From Blastococcus sp. TF02A-30 (GTDB taxonomy: Bacteria; Actinomycetota; Actinomycetes; Mycobacteriales; Geodermatophilaceae), in contig NZ_QOHJ01000006.1 of NCBI RefSeq assembly GCF_003319185.1, positions 186,001-250,000 of the forward strand: a stretch of 64,000 nt of DNA, in the 5' to 3' direction. Positions 22,183 to 32,794 of this stretch are shown here, in pieces. The translations under genes and the position numbers were made by a program. Position 1 is the first letter of the stretch, and each line of letters opens with the position of its first letter. The notes under the pieces are model-generated. The model saw only the letters and a program-made list of their open reading frames with translations, had not been told where the DNA came from and did no database searches.

Positions 22183-22188
22183 AGGATC
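22183..22188 (+). promoter_or_regulatory. -10-like hexamer upstream of the DUF4032 gene
   Basis: TAGGAT lies 37 nt before the ATG at 22226, leaving room for a short leader that contains the GGAGGAG ribosome site. It is 15 bp after the antiporter stop. Confidence 0.4.
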
Positions 22189-22225
22189 CGACCGAGGGCG
22201 CCGCCGAACCCTCGGAGGAGTCCTG

Positions 22226-23455
22226 ATGCGCTACCTCTTCCGCCCGCCGGCCACCGAGGCCGCCGGTCTGCTCAGCCTGCCGTGGGACCAGCCGCTCGAG
22301 GAGTGGGACCCCGCGCTGCTGCTCGACGTCCCGCAGCGCGGCATCTCCCGGCACGTCGTCCGCTTCGTCGCCTCCGGCGGCCACGTCTACGCGCTCAAGG
22401 AGATCTCCGAGCGGCTGGCCCGGCACGAGTACGCGCTGCTGGGCCAGTTCGAGGAGGAGGGGCTACCGGCGGTCACCGTGCTCGGCATCTGCGTCGACCG
22501 CCCGGGCGACCAGGAGGCCATCCTCGTCACCCGGTACCTCGAGTACTCGATGTCCTACCGCTGGCTGTTCTCCCGGCCGCGGGGTGAGCACTCCGCCGAG
22601 CGGCTGCTCGACACGATGGTGGTGCTGCTCGTGCGGCTGCACCTGGCCGGCGTCTTCTGGGGCGACTGCTCGCTGTCCAACACGCTGTTCCGGCTCGACG
22701 CGGGCGCCTTCACCGCCTACCTGGTCGACGCCGAGACCGTCGAGCGGCACGCCCGGCTCTCGCCGGGGCAGCGCGCCTACGACGTCGACCTCGCCCGGGA
22801 GCGGGTCGGGGCCGAGCTGCTCGACCTGCAGTACGGCGGCCTGCTGCCCGAGGACGTCGACCCGATCGAGGTGGCCGAGAGCCTGCCCGGCCGCTACGCC
22901 TCGCTGTGGGACGAGGTGACCCGCGAGGAGACCTTCTCGCCGGACGAGCAGCAGTACCGGATGACCGAGCGGCTCCAGCGGCTCAACGACCTCGGCTTCG
23001 ACGTCGGCGAGATGGAGATCGTGACCTCGCCCGAGGGTGCCCGGCTGCGGGTGGAGACGCGGGTGTCGGAGCCCGGGCACAACCGCCGCGAGCTGTTCCG
23101 GCTGACCGGCCTGGAGGTGCAGGAGCGGCAGGCGCAGCGGCTGCTCAACGACATCCGGGCCTACCGCGCCTGGGTGGAGCGCCGCTCGCCGAACCCCGTC
23201 CCGGAGGCGGTGGCCGCGCAGCGCTGGCTGTCCGAGGTCTACCAGCCGGTCGTGGACTCGATCCCCCCGAACCTGGCGGGGCGGCTGGCCCCCGCCGAGG
23301 TCTTCCACGAGGTGCTCGAGCACCGGTGGTTCCTGTCCGAGCGGGCGGGCCGGGACGTCGGCACCGAGCGCGCGGCGCGCTCGTACTTCGCCACCGTGCT
23401 GCCCCGCACGCCCGAGGAGGTCACCACTCCTTCGGCGACCCTCGGTCGCAACTGA
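22226..23455 (+). CDS. DUF4032 protein, lipopolysaccharide-kinase-like
   Basis: The 409-residue protein looks like a two-part DUF4032 member. The N-terminal half has kinase-like features: a strand-Lys pattern (VYALKEISE), the acidic EYALLGQFEEE helix, a catalytic-loop-like HLAGVFWGDCSLSNTLF and a metal-site-like YLVDAET. The C-terminal half (from about residue 230) is the DUF4032-specific region. WGDCSLSN keeps the Asp and Asn expected in an active phosphotransferase, so activity is plausible, but the substrate is unknown. ATG follows GGAGGAG. Confidence 0.8.
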   Translation: MRYLFRPPATEAAGLLSLPWDQPLEEWDPALLLDVPQRGISRHVVRFVASGGHVYALKEISERLARHEYALLGQFEEEGLPAVTVLGICVDRPGDQEAILVTRYLEYSMSYRWLFSRPRGEHSAERLLDTMVVLLVRLHLAGVFWGDCSLSNTLFRLDAGAFTAYLVDAETVERHARLSPGQRAYDVDLARERVGAELLDLQYGGLLPEDVDPIEVAESLPGRYASLWDEVTREETFSPDEQQYRMTERLQRLNDLGFDVGEMEIVTSPEGARLRVETRVSEPGHNRRELFRLTGLEVQERQAQRLLNDIRAYRAWVERRSPNPVPEAVAAQRWLSEVYQPVVDSIPPNLAGRLAPAEVFHEVLEHRWFLSERAGRDVGTERAARSYFATVLPRTPEEVTTPSATLGRN

Positions 23456-23615
23456 CAGCGACGACACGACAGAACCGGCGCCGCCCGGGTCACGGGACGG
23501 CAACGGGCTGATTTGCGAGCCGCTGTGAGCTGCGCCACTCTCGTGGAGCCGCGCTGATCAACTGCACGCGACGCGGTGACCTGCGGTTCCGGACGCGCCA
23601 ACGGAGGCGATGACT
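23456..23615 (+). promoter_or_regulatory. Leader/promoter region of the trehalose-type importer operon
   Basis: This 160-bp gap must hold the promoter for the five-gene sugar operon. The best pair I see is TTGCGA (23513-23518), a 17-nt spacer and CACTCT (23536-23541), which is weak. GGAGG at 23603-23607 is the ribosome site. No clear palindromic operator and no copy of the CRTAACRGT repeat were found. Confidence 0.3.
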
Positions 23616-24965
23616 GTGCCGAACGCTCCCGGCCGAACGCGGCGGAAGCCGCGATCCCCGTCGTCACCGCAGGAACGCCGGGGCAGGCGCCGCCTCGGCG
23701 GCGCGGCGGCAGCGGTGGTCCTGGCCTCCTCGCTCGCCGCGTGCGGGTCCGACGGCGACGGCGGCACCGCGACGCTGACCTGGTACATCAACCCGGACTC
23801 CGGTGGCCAGGCGGAGATCGCCTCCCGCTGCAGCGAGCAGTCCGACGGCGCCTACCGGATCGAGACCGCGCAGCTGCCGCGCGAGTCGGCCCAGCAGCGC
23901 GAGCAGCTCATCCGCCGGCTGGCGGCCGAGGACAGCTCCATCGACATCGTGAGCCTGGACCCGCCCTACATCCCCGAGTTCGCCGAGGCGGGCTTCCTGG
24001 CCCCCGTGCCCGAGGACGTCGCCGAGCGGGTCACCGAGGACGTCGTGCAGAGCGCGATCGACGGCTCGACCTGGGACGACGAGCTGGTCGCGATCCCCTT
24101 CTGGGCCAACACCCAGCTGCTGTGGTTCAAGAAGTCCGTCGCCGAGGCCGCCGGCCTGGACATGGAGCAGCCGGTGACCTGGGAGCAGCTGGTGGAGGTG
24201 GCGGAGCAGCAGGACACCGCGATCGCCGCGCAGGGCATCCGCGCCGAGGCCCTCACCGTGTGGCTCAACGCCCTCGTCGAGTCCGCCGGGGGCCACATCA
24301 TCGAGGAGAACGCACCGGACCCGGAGGACATCCAGCTGGGGCTGGAGAGCGACGCCGCCACCGAGGCGGCCGAGGTGATGCGCAGCGTCAGCGCCGTCGG
24401 CGGGGCCGCCTTCACGACCGCGGGCGAGGACGCCAACGTCACCGACTTCGAGGAGGGCGACGCCTCGTTCATGGTCAACTGGCCGTTCGTCTGGCCGCGG
24501 GCCCTGGGGGCGGTCGAGGACGGCACGCTCGAGGCCTCCGTGCCGGAGGACTACGGCTGGACGCTCTACCCGCGGGTGCGGGAGGACGAGCCGAGCAGGC
24601 CCCCGTACGGCGGGATCAACCTCGTCGTCGGCGCCTTCAGCGACCACGTCGACGCCGCCTACCAGGCGACCGAGTGCATCGTCTCCGAGGAGAACCAGGC
24701 GTACTACTTCACGACCAACGGCAACCCGGCCTCCAAGGCGTCGGTCTACGACGACCCCGACGTGCTGGAGGAGTTCCCGCAGGCCCCGGTGATCCGGGAG
24801 TCGCTGGAGCAGGCCGCCCCGCGGCCGCAGACCGTCTACTACAGCGAGGTCTCCGGGGCCCTGCAGCGCGCGTACCACCCGGCGACCTCCATCGACCCGG
24901 GCCGGACGGGGGAGCAGGCCAGCCAGCTCATCCAGGCCGTTCTCGCAGGGGAGCAACTGCTATGA
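23616..24965 (+). CDS. lpqY: Trehalose-type ABC substrate-binding lipoprotein (LpqY-like)
   Basis: The protein is secreted and lipidated: Arg-rich start, hydrophobic segment, lipobox ASSLAAC (Cys about residue 48). The mature chain resembles mycobacterial LpqY in several places (AQRCNQQ-like ASRCSEQSDGAYRI, LPRESAQQREQLIRRLA, ANTQLLWFKKS, GGINLVVGAFS). LpqY captures trehalose for the SugABC permease. I chose GTG 23616 because GGAGG lies 8 nt upstream. ATG 23610 is only 2 nt from it. The stop overlaps sugA by 4 bp. Confidence 0.82.
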   Translation: MPNAPGRTRRKPRSPSSPQERRGRRRLGGAAAAVVLASSLAACGSDGDGGTATLTWYINPDSGGQAEIASRCSEQSDGAYRIETAQLPRESAQQREQLIRRLAAEDSSIDIVSLDPPYIPEFAEAGFLAPVPEDVAERVTEDVVQSAIDGSTWDDELVAIPFWANTQLLWFKKSVAEAAGLDMEQPVTWEQLVEVAEQQDTAIAAQGIRAEALTVWLNALVESAGGHIIEENAPDPEDIQLGLESDAATEAAEVMRSVSAVGGAAFTTAGEDANVTDFEEGDASFMVNWPFVWPRALGAVEDGTLEASVPEDYGWTLYPRVREDEPSRPPYGGINLVVGAFSDHVDAAYQATECIVSEENQAYYFTTNGNPASKASVYDDPDVLEEFPQAPVIRESLEQAAPRPQTVYYSEVSGALQRAYHPATSIDPGRTGEQASQLIQAVLAGEQLL

Positions 24966-25921
24966 CCCAGACCACGCTGCCGCCGACCAAGAAGACCGCT
25001 CCGGTCTCCGCGCCGAAGGGCACCGTCAGCGACCGGTCGCGCAGCGAGCGCCGTCTCGGCTGGATGCTGGCCGGCCCCGCGTTCTTCGTCATGCTGGCGG
25101 TGACCGCCTACCCGATCCTGCAGGCGGTCTACGAGTCGCTCTTCTCCTACCGGCTCACCGACCCGGACAACCGGGCCTTCACCGGGCTGAACAACTACTG
25201 GGTGATCCTCACCGACTCCCTGTGGTGGCAGTCGATCTGGGTGACCGTGCTCATCACCGTCGTCACCGTGACGGTGGAGCTGGTCCTCGGGTTCGGCCTG
25301 GCCATGGTGATGGCCAAGGCGCTGCGGTCGATCCGCCCGGTCGTCCGGGCGGCCATCCTCATCCCGTACGCCGTCATCACGGTGGTGTCGGCCTTCGCCT
25401 GGCAGTTCGCCTTCGACATCAACACCGGGTTCGTCAACTCCTGGTTCACCTGGTTGCCGGGCGTCTCGGCCGACACCGACTGGTTCGGCGACTGGGGCAC
25501 CTCGATCCTGGTGATCTGCCTCGCGGAGATCTGGAAGACCACCCCGTTCATCTCGCTGCTCCTGCTGGCCGGGCTCGCGCAGGTGCCGGAGGTGCTCCAG
25601 GAGGCCGCCCAGGTCGACGGCGCGACGTGGTGGCAGCGGCTGTGGCGGGTGACCATCCCGAACATGAAGGCGGCGATCATGGTCGCCCTGCTGTTCCGCA
25701 CGCTCGACGCGTTCCGCGTCTTCGACAGCATCTTCATCATGACCAACGGCGCCAACGGCACCGAGTCGGTGTCCTTCCTCGCCTACCGGCAGACCATCGC
25801 CCGGCTGGAGATCGGGCTGGGTTCGGCGGTGTCGGTGCTGCTGTTCATCACCGTGGTGCTCATCGCGATGGCGTTCATCAAGGGCTTCAAGGTCGACCTG
25901 TCCTCGGCGCGGGGGGAGTAA
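24962..25921 (+). CDS. sugA: Trehalose-type ABC permease SugA
   Basis: The 319-residue protein is a MalF-class permease with six helices after a polar N-terminal tail of about 30 residues. The EAA loop is EAAQVDGATWWQRLW. The ATG at 24962 overlaps the lpqY stop (ATGA). Together with SugB and a SugC dimer it should import trehalose or a related disaccharide. Gene order lpqY-sugA-sugB-sugC is that of the known actinobacterial trehalose recycling system. Confidence 0.85.
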   Translation: MTQTTLPPTKKTAPVSAPKGTVSDRSRSERRLGWMLAGPAFFVMLAVTAYPILQAVYESLFSYRLTDPDNRAFTGLNNYWVILTDSLWWQSIWVTVLITVVTVTVELVLGFGLAMVMAKALRSIRPVVRAAILIPYAVITVVSAFAWQFAFDINTGFVNSWFTWLPGVSADTDWFGDWGTSILVICLAEIWKTTPFISLLLLAGLAQVPEVLQEAAQVDGATWWQRLWRVTIPNMKAAIMVALLFRTLDAFRVFDSIFIMTNGANGTESVSFLAYRQTIARLEIGLGSAVSVLLFITVVLIAMAFIKGFKVDLSSARGE

Positions 25922-25924
25922 CCG

Positions 25925-26758
25925 GTGTCCACACGCAAGAAGGTCCTGTGGTGGGTCGGCGGCGCGATCATCGTCGTCTACGCGCTGTTCCCGATCGCCT
26001 GGATCATCTCGATCTCGCTCAAGGCGCCCTCGGACATCGCCAACGGGCAGTTCACGCCGACGAACGTCTCGTGGGACAACTACGAGACGATCCTCACCGG
26101 CAGCGCGAGCGACCTGTTCCTCCCGGCGCTGCGCAACTCGTTCGGCATCTGCCTGATCGCCACGGCCATCTCCTGCCTGCTGGCCATGTTCGCCGCCTAC
26201 GCCATCGCCCGGCTGGACTTCCCGGGCAAGCGGCTGATCCTCTCCACCGCGCTGGCGGTGGCCATCTTCCCGGTGATCTCGATCGTGACGCCGCTGTTCA
26301 ACGTGTGGCGCCAGATCGGGCTCTACGACACCTGGCCGGGCCTCATCCTCCCGTACCTGTCGCTGACGCTGCCCATCTCGATCTGGACCATGTCGGCCTT
26401 CTTCCGCGAGATCCCGTGGGAGATGGAGCAGGCGGCGCAGGTCGACGGCGCCACCACCTGGCAGGCGTTCCGGAAGGTCATCGTCCCGCTGGCCGCGCCC
26501 GGGGTCTTCACCACCGCGATCATCGCCTTCTTCATCGCGTGGAACGACTTCGTGTACGGCATCGTCCTGACCTCCACGGAGGCCGCCCGGCCGGTGCCCG
26601 CCGCCCTCGGCCTGTTCTCCGGCGCCTCGCAGTTCGAGGACCCGACCGGGGCCATCGCGGCGGCGGCCGTCCTGGTCACCATCCCCGTCGTGGTCCTCGT
26701 GCTGCTCTTCCAGCGCCGGATCGTCGCCGGCCTCACCAACGGTGCCGTCAAGGGCTGA
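25925..26758 (+). CDS. sugB: Trehalose-type ABC permease SugB
   Basis: This MalG-class permease has 277 residues, the normal length, with six helices and the loop QAAQVDGATTWQAFR. It begins with GTG 25925, 3 bp after the sugA stop. The C-terminus GLTNGAVKG matches MalG-type subunits. It forms the second half of the translocation pore with SugA. Confidence 0.85.
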   Translation: MSTRKKVLWWVGGAIIVVYALFPIAWIISISLKAPSDIANGQFTPTNVSWDNYETILTGSASDLFLPALRNSFGICLIATAISCLLAMFAAYAIARLDFPGKRLILSTALAVAIFPVISIVTPLFNVWRQIGLYDTWPGLILPYLSLTLPISIWTMSAFFREIPWEMEQAAQVDGATTWQAFRKVIVPLAAPGVFTTAIIAFFIAWNDFVYGIVLTSTEAARPVPAALGLFSGASQFEDPTGAIAAAAVLVTIPVVVLVLLFQRRIVAGLTNGAVKG

Positions 26759-26807
26759 CGGCTCTCCCAGACCCCGCACCCACCCGAACCTCCGAGGGGA
26801 CAGACCG

Positions 26808-28060
<1,253 letters not shown>

Positions 28061-28064
<4 letters not shown>

Positions 28065-29707
28065 CGCCCGGGGCGGAGTGGTGGCGCGCCGCCGTCGTCT
28101 ACGAGGTCTACCTGCGCAGCTTCGCCGACTCCGACGGCGACGGGGTCGGTGACCTCGGGGGGCTGCGCGGGCGGCTCGGCCACCTCGTCGACCTGGGCGT
28201 GGACGCCGTCTGGCTCACGCCGTGGTACCCGTCCCCGATGGCCGACGGCGGCTACGACGTCGCGGACTACCGCGGGATCGACCCGCGGTTCGGCACGCTC
28301 GCCGACGCCGACGCGCTGCTCGCCGAGGCCCACGCGCTGGGCCTGCGGGTGGTCGTCGACCTGGTGGCCAACCACACCTCCGAGCAGCACCCGTGGTTCC
28401 GGGCGGCGCTGGCCGCCGGCCCGGGCTCGCCGGAGCGGGAGAGGTACTTCTTCCGCGACGGGCGGGCGGACGGGGAGGAGCCGCCCAACGACTGGGTGAG
28501 CGCCTTCGGCGGGCCGGCGTGGACCCGTGTCCGGGAAGCCGACGGGCGGCCGGGCCAGTGGTACCTGCACCTGTTCGCCCCCGAGCAGCCCGACCTCGAC
28601 TGGACCCATCCCGGGGTGGGCGACGACTTCGACGCGATCCTGCGGTTCTGGCTCGACCGGGGCATCGACGGGATCCGCGTGGACGCCGCCCCGGCCATGG
28701 CCAAGGTGCCCGGGCTGCCGGACGCCGGTCACGGGCCGGGCGCCTCGTTCGAGTCGCGGACCTGGGTGGGCAACCCGCACTGGGACGTCGAGGAGGTGCA
28801 CGACATCCTGCGCCGCTGGCGGCGGATCGGGGACTCCTACGACGGCGACCGGGTGTTCGTCACCGAGGCCGTCGTCAACGGTCCCGAGCGGCTGAGCCGC
28901 TACGTGCGCCCGGACGAGATGCACACGAGCTTCAACTTCGACTACCTCACCTGCCCGTGGGACGCGGCGCGGCTGAGGAGCGTCATCGACGCCAGCCTGG
29001 CCGCCCTGGCACCCGTCGGGGCACCGGCCACCTGGGTGCTGTCCAGCCACGACGAGACTCGGCACGCCACCCGCTTCGGGCGGGCCGACACCTCCGCGAC
29101 GACCGGCGCTGGTGCGCCGGCGGACCCCGGTCCGGCGGACCCGGCGCTGGGTCTGCGCCGGGCACGCGCGGCGGCGCTGCTGACCCTGGCCCTGCCCGGC
29201 TCGGCCTACGTCTACCAGGGGGAGGAGCTCGGCCTGCCGGAGGTCGAGGACCTGCCCGAGGAGCTGCTCCAGGACCCGACGTGGGAGCGGTCGGGGCACA
29301 CCGTGCGCGGGCGCGACGGCTGCCGGGTGCCCCTGCCGTGGGAGGGCGACCGGCCGCCGTTCGGTTTCACCGCGCCGGGCGTCGCCCCGTGGCTGCCGCA
29401 GCCGGCCGGGTGGGGGCCGCTCACCGTGGCCGCGCAGCGCGCGGACCCCGGCTCGACGCTGAACCTCTACCGCTCGGCGCTGCGGCTGCGCCGCCGGGTG
29501 ACCGCCACGGCCGGGAACGACCTGGAATGGCTGGACGCCGGCGACGGCGTGCTCGCGTTCCAGCGGGGGAGGTCGTTCCGCTGCCTGGTGAACCTCACCG
29601 CCTCCTCCCGGCCGCTGGCCGGCTGGGGCGAGGTGCTGCTGGCCAGCGCGCCCTGCGACGACCTGCTGCCACCCGACACCGCCGTCTGGGTCGCCGCGCC
29701 GGGCTGA
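28061..29707 (+). CDS. GH13 alpha-glucosidase/amylase-family enzyme, apparent CTG start
   Basis: The 548-residue enzyme has all GH13 blocks: AVVYEVYLRSF, DLVANHTSEQHPWF, the nucleophile Asp in GIRVDAAP, the acid/base Glu in VFVTEAVV and the third Asp in SSHDET. It should cleave or transfer alpha-glucosyl units in the cytoplasm. Placement behind the importer suggests it processes the imported sugar. No ATG, GTG or TTG lies in frame near the expected N-terminus. CTG 28061 overlaps the sugC stop as CTGA and puts the start 6 residues before the conserved Trp-Trp. The only upstream alternative, GTG 27734, adds about 109 Arg-rich residues. Confidence 0.85.
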
Positions 29708-29725
29708 ACCGGGGGAGGACGCGGC

Positions 29726-29731
29726 TATCGT
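29726..29731 (+). promoter_or_regulatory. -10-like hexamer upstream of lspA
   Basis: TATCGT ends 13 nt before the lspA GTG (29745). A transcript starting 6-7 nt downstream would have a leader of only a few bases, so this gene may be nearly leaderless. It restarts transcription after the sugar operon. Confidence 0.5.
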
Positions 29732-29744
29732 CGTCGGGGACGGC

Positions 29745-30359
29745 GTGACCGACGATCGCCGCCCGCCTGCCGAGGAGCCCGTCCTGCCCGAGTCCACGCC
29801 GACCGACCGGCCCGCCGACGTGCCCGCTCGTCCGGCAGGCCGGCCCCGCACGCGGCTGCTGCTCCTGCTCGCCCTCGGCGTGCTCGCCCTCGACCTGGTC
29901 ACCAAGCTCGTCGTCGTCGCGACGATCGACATGGGGGAGGACGTCCGCCTCCTCGGCGGCGCCCTCTACCTGACCCAGTACCGCAACGTCGGTGCGGCGT
30001 TCTCCTTCGCCGAGGGCTGGACGGTCGTGTTCAGCCTGGTGGCCGTCGCCGTGGCGGTCGTGATCGTGCGCACCGCCCGCTCGCTGTTCTCCTCGGCGTG
30101 GGCGGTGGCGCTCGGGCTCGTCCTCGGTGGGGCGGTGGGCAACCTGGTCGACCGCGTGTTCCGCGATCCGGGCTTCCTGCGCGGCGGCGTGGTCGACTTC
30201 CTGTCGGTCTTCGGCCCGGACGGCGAGGTGTGGCCGATCTTCAACGTGGCCGACTCGGCGATCGTCTGCGGCGGGATCCTCGGAGCCCTCCTGGCGCTGC
30301 GCGGCATCGACTTCGACGGCTCGCGGGCCGGTGACCAGCAGCGGGCCGACGCAACCTGA
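29745..30359 (+). CDS. lspA: Lipoprotein signal peptidase (signal peptidase II)
   Basis: LspA cuts signal peptides from prolipoproteins after Lgt has lipidated them. The 204-residue protein has a Pro-rich cytoplasmic N-terminus (about 35 residues), four helices, and the catalytic motifs [18 protein letters not shown] and FNVADSAI with the two catalytic Asp residues. It is ahead of rluD, the usual bacterial pairing, and works in the same pathway as lgt at the other end of the window. GTG 29745. Confidence 0.95.
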   Translation: MTDDRRPPAEEPVLPESTPTDRPADVPARPAGRPRTRLLLLLALGVLALDLVTKLVVVATIDMGEDVRLLGGALYLTQYRNVGAAFSFAEGWTVVFSLVAVAVAVVIVRTARSLFSSAWAVALGLVLGGAVGNLVDRVFRDPGFLRGGVVDFLSVFGPDGEVWPIFNVADSAIVCGGILGALLALRGIDFDGSRAGDQQRADAT

Positions 30360-30435
30360 GGGTCGGCCCCGTCCCGAGGCTCGCCGCGAGCTGGCGAGTG
30401 GTGAGGAGGACGGGGTCCTTCTGCAGAATGGGGAC

Positions 30436-31374
30436 GTGACCAGCACTCCCGGCACCCACCGCGCCCTGCCCGTGCCCGACGGGCTCGAGGGCCAGCGGGT
30501 GGACCAGGCGCTGTCGCGGCTGTTCGGCCTGACCCGCACCGCGGCCGCCGACCTCGCCGACGCCGGCTCCGTCGTCGTCGACGGGCGGGTGCGCGGCAAG
30601 GGCGACCGGCTCACCGGCGGCAGCTGGCTGGAGGTCGAGCTGCCCCCGCCCCCGGGGGAGCCCCCCGCGCCGCAGCCGGTGGAGGGCATGACGATCCTCC
30701 ACGACGACGACGACCTGGTCGTCGTGGACAAGCCGGTCGGCGTCGCCGCCCACCCCAGCCCCGGCTGGGACGGCCCCACCGTGATCGGTGGCCTGGCCGC
30801 CGCCGGGTACCGGATCTCCACCTCCGGTGCCGCCGAGCGCCAGGGCGTGGTGCACCGGCTCGACGCCGCGACCACCGGCGTCATGGTGGTGGCCAAGAGC
30901 GAGCGCGCCTACACCGCCCTGAAGGCGGCGTTCAAGGAGCGCACCGTCGAGAAGGGCTACCACGCCCTGGTCCAGGGCCACCCCGACCCGTCCCGGGGCA
31001 CCATCGACGCCCCGATCGACCGGCACCCCCGGCACGACTGGAAGTTCGCCGTCGTGACCGGCGGGCGGCCGTCGATCACCCACTACGAGGTCATCGAGGC
31101 GTTCCCCGCGGCGAGCCTGGTCGACATCAAGCTGGAGACGGGGCGCACGCACCAGATCCGCGTGCACTTCTCCGCCCTGCGGCACCCGTGCGTGGGGGAC
31201 ATGACCTACGGCGCCGACCCGACGCTGGCCGCCCGGCTGGGGGTCGCGCGGCAGTGGCTGCACGCCGTCCGGCTCGGCTTCCCCCACCCGGCCGACGGCC
31301 GGTGGGTGGAGTTCACCAGCGAGTACCCGCCCGACCTCGCCGGCGCGCTGGCCGTCCTGCGCGCCGAGGCCTGA
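30436..31374 (+). CDS. rluD: 23S rRNA pseudouridine synthase RluD family
   Basis: The 312-residue enzyme has an N-terminal S4 RNA-binding domain (about residues 15-75) and the RluA/RluD catalytic core with HRLDAATTG, whose Asp is the nucleophile. [13 protein letters not shown] is also present. It likely modifies helix 69 of 23S rRNA. GTG 30436 is preceded 6 nt upstream by CAGAAT, a near match to the TAnnnT leaderless pattern seen at other genes here. Confidence 0.92.
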   Translation: MTSTPGTHRALPVPDGLEGQRVDQALSRLFGLTRTAAADLADAGSVVVDGRVRGKGDRLTGGSWLEVELPPPPGEPPAPQPVEGMTILHDDDDLVVVDKPVGVAAHPSPGWDGPTVIGGLAAAGYRISTSGAAERQGVVHRLDAATTGVMVVAKSERAYTALKAAFKERTVEKGYHALVQGHPDPSRGTIDAPIDRHPRHDWKFAVVTGGRPSITHYEVIEAFPAASLVDIKLETGRTHQIRVHFSALRHPCVGDMTYGADPTLAARLGVARQWLHAVRLGFPHPADGRWVEFTSEYPPDLAGALAVLRAEA

Positions 31375-31384
31375 CCGCGCTGCC

Positions 31385-32167
31385 GTGACCGGGCTGCCGA
31401 CCTCGCTCGCCGACTTCGGGCCGGCGGCCCTGGCGGCCGTCGTCGCCGCCGCCTACCTGGTGGTCGGGGAGCCGGTCGCCGGGCACGTGCTGCACCGCCG
31501 GTTCGAGGGCCGGTTGCGCACCGATCCCGGCGCCCGCCGGTCGTTCTACGGCCGGCTGCTGGTGCTCGAGTGGGGCCTGGCGCTGGTGGCGTTCGCGGTT
31601 TTCCTCGGGGCCACCGACGTCGGCGCGGCCGCCGTCGGCCTCACCTGGCCGCGGTCGTGGCCGGGGCCGCTCACCGGGGTGGTGGTGCTGCTCGTGCTGC
31701 TGTTCGTCGTCGCCTCGACCCGCGCGCTGCGCGGTGGGGCGCTGCTCGAGGCCGCCGCGGTGCGCCGCCCGGGGGAGGGGCGGCACGCGGAGCCCTCCGG
31801 CCACTCCACGCTGGCGCTGCTGCCCCGCACGACGCGGGAGCGGCGGCTGTTCACCGTCGTCGGCATCACCGCCGGCGTCTGCGAGGAGTGGCTCTACCGC
31901 GGCTTCTTCCTCGCCGTGGTGAGCGCGGTCGCCGGCGGGCTGCCGGCCTGGTTGCTCGTGCTCGTCGCCGCGGTCGCGTTCGGGCTGGCGCACGCCTACC
32001 AGGGGCGGTCGGGGATCGTGCTCACCGGCGTGCTCGGCGGCGTCATGGCCGCGCTGTACCTGGACACCGGGTCGCTGCTGCTGCCGGTGCTGCTGCACGC
32101 GCTCATCGACCTCCGGTTCCTGCTGGTGCCCTCACGGGTGCTGCCCGCCGGGCGGCCCGCGTGGTGA
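31385..32167 (+). CDS. CPBP-family intramembrane metalloprotease
   Basis: The 260-residue membrane protein has about seven helices and the three CPBP/Rce1 motifs: EEWLYRG (about 163-169), FGLAHAYQG and LHALID, which supply Glu and His metal ligands. Members cleave prenylated or bacteriocin-type substrates, but the substrate here is unknown. GTG 31385 is 11 bp after rluD, and the stop overlaps the next GTG by 4 bp. Confidence 0.86.
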   Translation: MTGLPTSLADFGPAALAAVVAAAYLVVGEPVAGHVLHRRFEGRLRTDPGARRSFYGRLLVLEWGLALVAFAVFLGATDVGAAAVGLTWPRSWPGPLTGVVVLLVLLFVVASTRALRGGALLEAAAVRRPGEGRHAEPSGHSTLALLPRTTRERRLFTVVGITAGVCEEWLYRGFFLAVVSAVAGGLPAWLLVLVAAVAFGLAHAYQGRSGIVLTGVLGGVMAALYLDTGSLLLPVLLHALIDLRFLLVPSRVLPAGRPAW

Positions 32168-32598
32168 GCGCCCACGTCGCCGGCCCCGACGACTGGGCCG
32201 AGATCGTCGACCTGCGCACGCGGGTGTTCGTCGTCGAGCAGGGCGTGCCGCCGGAGATCGAGCAGGACGACCGCGACGCCACGGCGGTGCACGCGCTCGT
32301 CCGGGACGACGACGGGCGGGTGGTGGCCACCGGCCGGCTGCTGCTGCCGGACGACGGCTCGGGGACGGCGGTGATCGGGCGGATGGCCGCCGACGCGAGT
32401 GCCCGGGGACGCGGGTTCGGCGCTGCGGTGCTCGCGGAGCTGCACCGGCAGGCGCGGGCCCGGGGCGCGGCTGCCGTCGAGCTGCACGCCCAGGTCGGCG
32501 CCCGGCGGTTCTACGAGCGGGCCGGCTACGCGGCCGTCGGCGCGGAGTACGAGGAGGCCGGCATCGTGCACGTCACGATGCGCCGCGAGCTCTGCTGA
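32164..32598 (+). CDS. GNAT-family N-acetyltransferase (ElaA-like)
   Basis: The 144-residue protein has the GNAT fold. The acetyl-CoA loop is RGRGFGAAVL (about 80-89). RVFVVEQGVPPEIEQD resembles the ElaA subgroup, and the C-terminal FYERAGYAAVG is typical. The acceptor molecule is not deducible. It is coupled to the CPBP gene by a GTGA overlap. Confidence 0.85.
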   Translation: MSAHVAGPDDWAEIVDLRTRVFVVEQGVPPEIEQDDRDATAVHALVRDDDGRVVATGRLLLPDDGSGTAVIGRMAADASARGRGFGAAVLAELHRQARARGAAAVELHAQVGARRFYERAGYAAVGAEYEEAGIVHVTMRRELC

Positions 32599-32607
32599 GC
32601 CAGGTGT

Positions 32608-32619
32608 GACCGATCGGTC
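32608..32619. repeat. 12-bp palindrome upstream of dnaE
   Basis: GACCGATCGGTC is a perfect palindrome flanked on both sides by GGTGTGA-type sequence (GGTGTGACC and GGTGTGAGC). It lies in the 196-bp gap between the GNAT gene and dnaE and could be a regulator site. The rest of this gap shows no gene. Confidence 0.35.
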
Positions 32620-32794
32620 CGGTGTGAGCAGACACGTCCTGTCAGACCCTCGGCGTAGACACGAACCAGTGCGAGGATCGGAGCACCCCCGCAGGACCCG
32701 CCCCGATGCCACGCCCCACCGGTCTTCCCCGCCGGTCGCAGGCCGCGGTCCTCGCCGGCCGGCACGCACGACCAGTTGAGGAGCACGACCGCCC

